Assembly: GCA_023409265.1 (NCBI GenBank)
Contig: JAEYHZ010000036.1
Span: forward strand, 248,001-312,000
Length of the DNA stretch: 64,000 nt
Source: Bacillota bacterium
Lineage (GTDB): Bacteria > Bacillota > Clostridia > Acetivibrionales > DSM-1351
Direction: 5' to 3'
Shown: piece after piece, positions 61,588 to 64,000 of the stretch
Layout: the number at the start of each line of letters is the position of its first letter
Numbering within the stretch: the first letter of the stretch is position 1
The notes under the pieces: generated by a model
What the model saw: only the letters and a program-made list of their open reading frames with translations
Database searches by the model: none
What the model was told of the DNA's origin: nothing
Program-made: the position numbers and the translations under genes

Positions 61588-61711
61588 AGACATTTATGAA
61601 TATTAGAATGTAGAATTCTAAACTCATGTAAAATTATATTCTTAATCCATTATTCATTCAAGCTATTTCACAAAATTTTTAGAGATAATTTAGGGTGAGT
61701 TTAAATAAAAA

Positions 61712-62992
61712 CTACTTATTCTCCAGTGCTTTCCTTACGCTCACCAGCTGAACGCTGATAGAAAGTATTTCAATAGCCTTTTTAAGTTCTTCAACAGGCG
61801 GCAGGGTTGGAGCAATTCTAATATTCCTGTCCTTTGGATCCTTGCCGTAAGGATAGGTAGCACCTGCTTTTGTAAGTACAACCCCGGCCTCCAATGCCAG
61901 TTTCTCAACATCCTTTGCGCAGTTGTCAAGGGTATTAAGACTTACAAAATACCCTCCGTTAGGCTTGTTCCAGGAGGCAATTCCCTTTCCCCCCAATTCA
62001 TTTTCCAGAATCTCAAGAACAACATCAAATTTTGGTTTTAATATATTTGCATGCTTCTTCATATGGAAGTTGATGCCTTCAACATTCTTAAAGTATTTTA
62101 CATGTCTGAGCTGATTGATTTTATCATGCCCTATAGTCTGAATTGTCATGCTTTTTCTGATCCAGTTAAGGTTTTCAACACTTGAAGCCATCATGGCTAT
62201 ACCGGCTCCCGGGAAGCTGATCTTTGATGTCGAACTGAATATATAAACCATATTCTCATTTCCGGCTGCCTTACAAGCAGTCAGAATATTTTTAAGTTCA
62301 TCAGGCTTATCTGACAGATGATGTACGCAATACGCATTATCCCAAAATATTCTGAAATCTTTGGCTTTTGGCTTCAGTGCAGCTATTCTGTCAACAACTT
62401 CATCGGAATATGTAATTCCGTCAGGATTGCTGTATTTTGGAACACACCACATTCCTTTTATGCTTTCATCTTCTGCAACGAGCTTTTCAACAGCGTCCAT
62501 ATCCGGGCCGTCCTGGTTCATATCTATAATAATCATTTCAATTCCAAAAAGCTCACAAATTGCAAAATGTCTGTCGTATCCAGGACTTGGACACAAGAAC
62601 TTTACCTTTTCAAGCCTGGACCATGGGGTTCCTCCCAGAATACCGAGGGACATGGCTCTTCCAATTGAATCATACATCATATTCAAACTGGAGTTGCCGC
62701 CAATAATAATTTCTGTTTTATCAACCCCAAGCATCTCGGAAAAAAGCGCTTTTGCTTCGGGCAATCCATCAAGTACGCCATAATTGAAGGTATCGGTTCC
62801 ATCAGCTGCCTTGCGCAGTTCCTTTGAAGGAATGTCGAGAATTTCAGCGCTAACATCAAGCTGCTCTGAGCAGGGCTTTCCCCTTGTCATATCAAGTTTT
62901 AATTTCTGTTCCTTAAATGCATTATATCTTTTTTCCAAAGTTTCTATTTCATGTTGTAATTCACTTGTGGATAAATTGCTGTAACTATTCAT
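61712..62992 (-). CDS. PLP-dependent aminotransferase, class I (aspartate aminotransferase subgroup Ic)
   Basis: 426 residues, ATG after GGGAGGAG. Residues LDMTRGKPCSEQLDVS near the N-terminus, GGNSSLNMMYDSIGRAM, VPKYSNPDGITYSDEVV and the PLP lysine in SSTSKISFPGAGIAM place it in the group of MocR/Ic-type aspartate aminotransferases, which use aspartate and 2-oxoglutarate and lack the regulator domain. No DNA-binding domain. Single-gene unit between purB and the dipeptidase; repeat copy C lies upstream. Confidence 0.93.
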   Translation of the reverse strand: MNSYSNLSTSELQHEIETLEKRYNAFKEQKLKLDMTRGKPCSEQLDVSAEILDIPSKELRKAADGTDTFNYGVLDGLPEAKALFSEMLGVDKTEIIIGGNSSLNMMYDSIGRAMSLGILGGTPWSRLEKVKFLCPSPGYDRHFAICELFGIEMIIIDMNQDGPDMDAVEKLVAEDESIKGMWCVPKYSNPDGITYSDEVVDRIAALKPKAKDFRIFWDNAYCVHHLSDKPDELKNILTACKAAGNENMVYIFSSTSKISFPGAGIAMMASSVENLNWIRKSMTIQTIGHDKINQLRHVKYFKNVEGINFHMKKHANILKPKFDVVLEILENELGGKGIASWNKPNGGYFVSLNTLDNCAKDVEKLALEAGVVLTKAGATYPYGKDPKDRNIRIAPTLPPVEELKKAIEILSISVQLVSVRKALENK

Positions 62993-63025
62993 TGTTTTCT
63001 CCTCCCAAACACAGTTATAACCAAT

Positions 63026-63170
63026 TATAACGAGACAATAGCGGTCAGCATACCCCTGGTGTCCTTAGGAAATCTTTGCCTCGTTGAAGCGCGCTGAGCT
63101 TAAGGTAAAAAATTTTCGACAACCGAAAATCTCTAAAGAACATACAGTTCTTTTTAACCTATGCCTAATA
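63026..63170 (+). repeat. Intergenic palindromic element, copy C
   Basis: In the 475-base gap between the aminotransferase and dipeptidase genes. TAACGAGACAATAG pairs with TGCCTCGTTG 49 bases on; the core GCCTCGTTGAAGCGCGC is followed by TTAAGGTAAAAAATTTTCG, loop ACAAC, CGAAAAT, then a further inverted stretch. Same orientation as copy B. The remaining gap (63171-63394) is AT-rich with no clear feature. Confidence 0.65.
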
Positions 63171-63394
63171 ATTCTAATACATATTATTACTTTTTGCAAG
63201 TTTTATGTTCCACAAATTCAAAAAAATATTGAACCCTTAATAAAAATAATTTTCACGCGGGGATTATGCAAGAAATAATAGCACAAACTGCAGTAACACA
63301 TTAACTTACAAAATACAGCTGCTTCTACTAAAATATTCCCCGATAACTCTTATGGTATTCCGGAACAAAATTACCTGGCAGCTTTAAATATAAT

Positions 63395-63441
63395 AAAAAG
63401 GAGTAAAAAATTCCAGTACCAGGAATTTTTTACTCCTTTTT
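63395..63441. terminator. Strong terminator of the dipeptidase gene
   Basis: Perfect 20-bp arms (63395-63414 and 63422-63441) with a 7-base loop; the stem core is GGAGTAAAAAATTCC. T-rich on both strands. 26 bases after the dipeptidase stop. Confidence 0.85.
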
Positions 63442-63467
63442 ATAACATATATAAATAAATGGACAAA

Positions 63468-64000
63468 TTATAATACTGCTTTAATAACTCTCAAAAAATT
63501 CTCCCCGGCTATTTTCTTAACCAGAACGTCACTGTAATTAAGCTTTAGCAATTCATTCAATAGAACCGAGTAGCATTGTACTCCTTCAAGTCCTTCCGGT
63601 GTGCACTCAATTCCGTCGAAGTCCGAGCCCAGCCCCAAGGTATCCTCACCAGTAAGACCAACTATATGCTCGATATGAAGCAGAGCATCTTTCATAGTTG
63701 CTTTTCCCTCATTATTCAGAAAGATGGGGTAGAGATTGAGCCCTGTCACTCCTCCAGCCTTTTTTAATGCCAGTAATTGCTCGTCGGAAAGATTTCTTGA
63801 ATGTCCGCATAATTTTTTAGCATTTGAGTGAGAGGCAATTATTGGTGAAGTAGATATATCGATTACATCCCAGAAGCCCTTCTCTGAAATATGAGAAACA
63901 TCAACCAGCATCCCCAGCCTGTTCATTTCTCCTATTACATTCCGCCCAAAGGGTGTCAGTCCGCCTCCCGATATACCGTCAGCCACACCATCCGCTATCT
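63468..64000 (-). CDS. Membrane dipeptidase, M19 family (N-terminal part beyond window)
   Basis: About 177 C-terminal residues; the frame stays open past the right edge. Visible: GLTPFGRNVIGEMNRLGMLVDVSHISEKG, PIIASHSNAKKLCGHSRNLSDEQL, GLGSDFDGIE with metal/substrate residues, and ENFLRVIKAVL at the end. M19 dipeptidases hydrolyse dipeptides, including D-amino acid and dehydro-dipeptides, with two zinc ions. The missing N-terminus should hold the HxD metal motif. Confidence 0.93.
   Translation of the reverse strand, partial: IADGVADGISGGGLTPFGRNVIGEMNRLGMLVDVSHISEKGFWDVIDISTSPIIASHSNAKKLCGHSRNLSDEQLLALKKAGGVTGLNLYPIFLNNEGKATMKDALLHIEHIVGLTGEDTLGLGSDFDGIECTPEGLEGVQCYSVLLNELLKLNYSDVLVKKIAGENFLRVIKAVL

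Overview
The window is AT-rich DNA of an anaerobic Firmicute, most likely a mesophilic Clostridia member of the Ruminiclostridium/Clostridium cellulolyticum type. This is inferred from gene content (ferredoxin-linked 2-oxoacid oxidoreductase, class I hybrid cluster protein, rubrerythrin, encapsulin/ferritin), strong AGGAGG-type ribosome binding sites, common GTG/TTG starts and clostridial regulator families. No rRNA, tRNA, CRISPR array or intact insertion sequence was seen. Most genes lie on the minus strand.

Layout. 1-7.8 kb: the front end of a nonribosomal lipopeptide cluster (minus strand, running off the left edge): a PvdE/SyrD-like ABC exporter, a type II thioesterase, an extracellular lipoprotein of the Ntn-hydrolase amidase type, and an NRPS that starts with a fatty-acyl-AMP ligase, a carrier domain and a condensation domain. 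A flavodoxin-like lipoprotein lies upstream. 8-15.5 kb: a PHP phosphoesterase with a ROK regulator and its 26-bp-arm palindrome, a small secreted helical protein, a large lipoprotein, and a signal-less LysM/NlpC-P60/glucosaminidase hydrolase with a 275-bp MITE-like element just before its start. 16-18.8 kb: a CadA-type heavy-metal ATPase, its CadC/SmtB-type repressor and operators. 19-22.4 kb: a complete sigY-yxl-like ECF sigma/ABC operon. 22.6-26.6 kb: a MerR regulator divergent from a condensation-domain-like acyltransferase, and hydroxylamine reductase. 26.7-32 kb: a nine-domain secreted carbohydrate-binding/adhesin protein and a CNNM/CorC-type membrane protein. 32-40.9 kb: a rhamnose-type ABC importer with a YesMN-type two-component system and rhamnose mutarotase. 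41-46.7 kb: asparaginase, then a cluster korA-korB-encapsulated ferritin-encapsulin-rubrerythrin. 46.9-54 kb: PadR with a DUF4097 protein, a repeat protein, an alpha/beta hydrolase, an orphan SdpRI pair, a zinc-phospholipase-like protein and an RCC1-like protein. 54-55.7 kb: a yybP-ykoY (Mn2+) riboswitch controlling a DedA and a TerC gene. 55.8-64 kb: LysM-CAP protein, glutaredoxin, a second DedA, a beta-lactamase-fold protein, GntR regulator, adenylosuccinate lyase, aminotransferase and the C-terminal part of a dipeptidase.

The most interesting points are: (1) a gene set with the same logic as pyoverdine maturation (acyl starter NRPS, PvdE-like exporter, extracytoplasmic Ntn amidase, type II thioesterase), suggesting acylated-prodrug export and deacylation in a Gram-positive; (2) an encapsulin iron nanocompartment joined to a 2-oxoacid:ferredoxin oxidoreductase; (3) a family of intergenic palindromic elements present at four loci; (4) a signal-less peptidoglycan hydrolase whose N-terminus resembles cargo of contractile injection systems. 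Starts were moved to internal codons where a good ribosome binding site decides. All functions come from reading the sequence; no database search was run.
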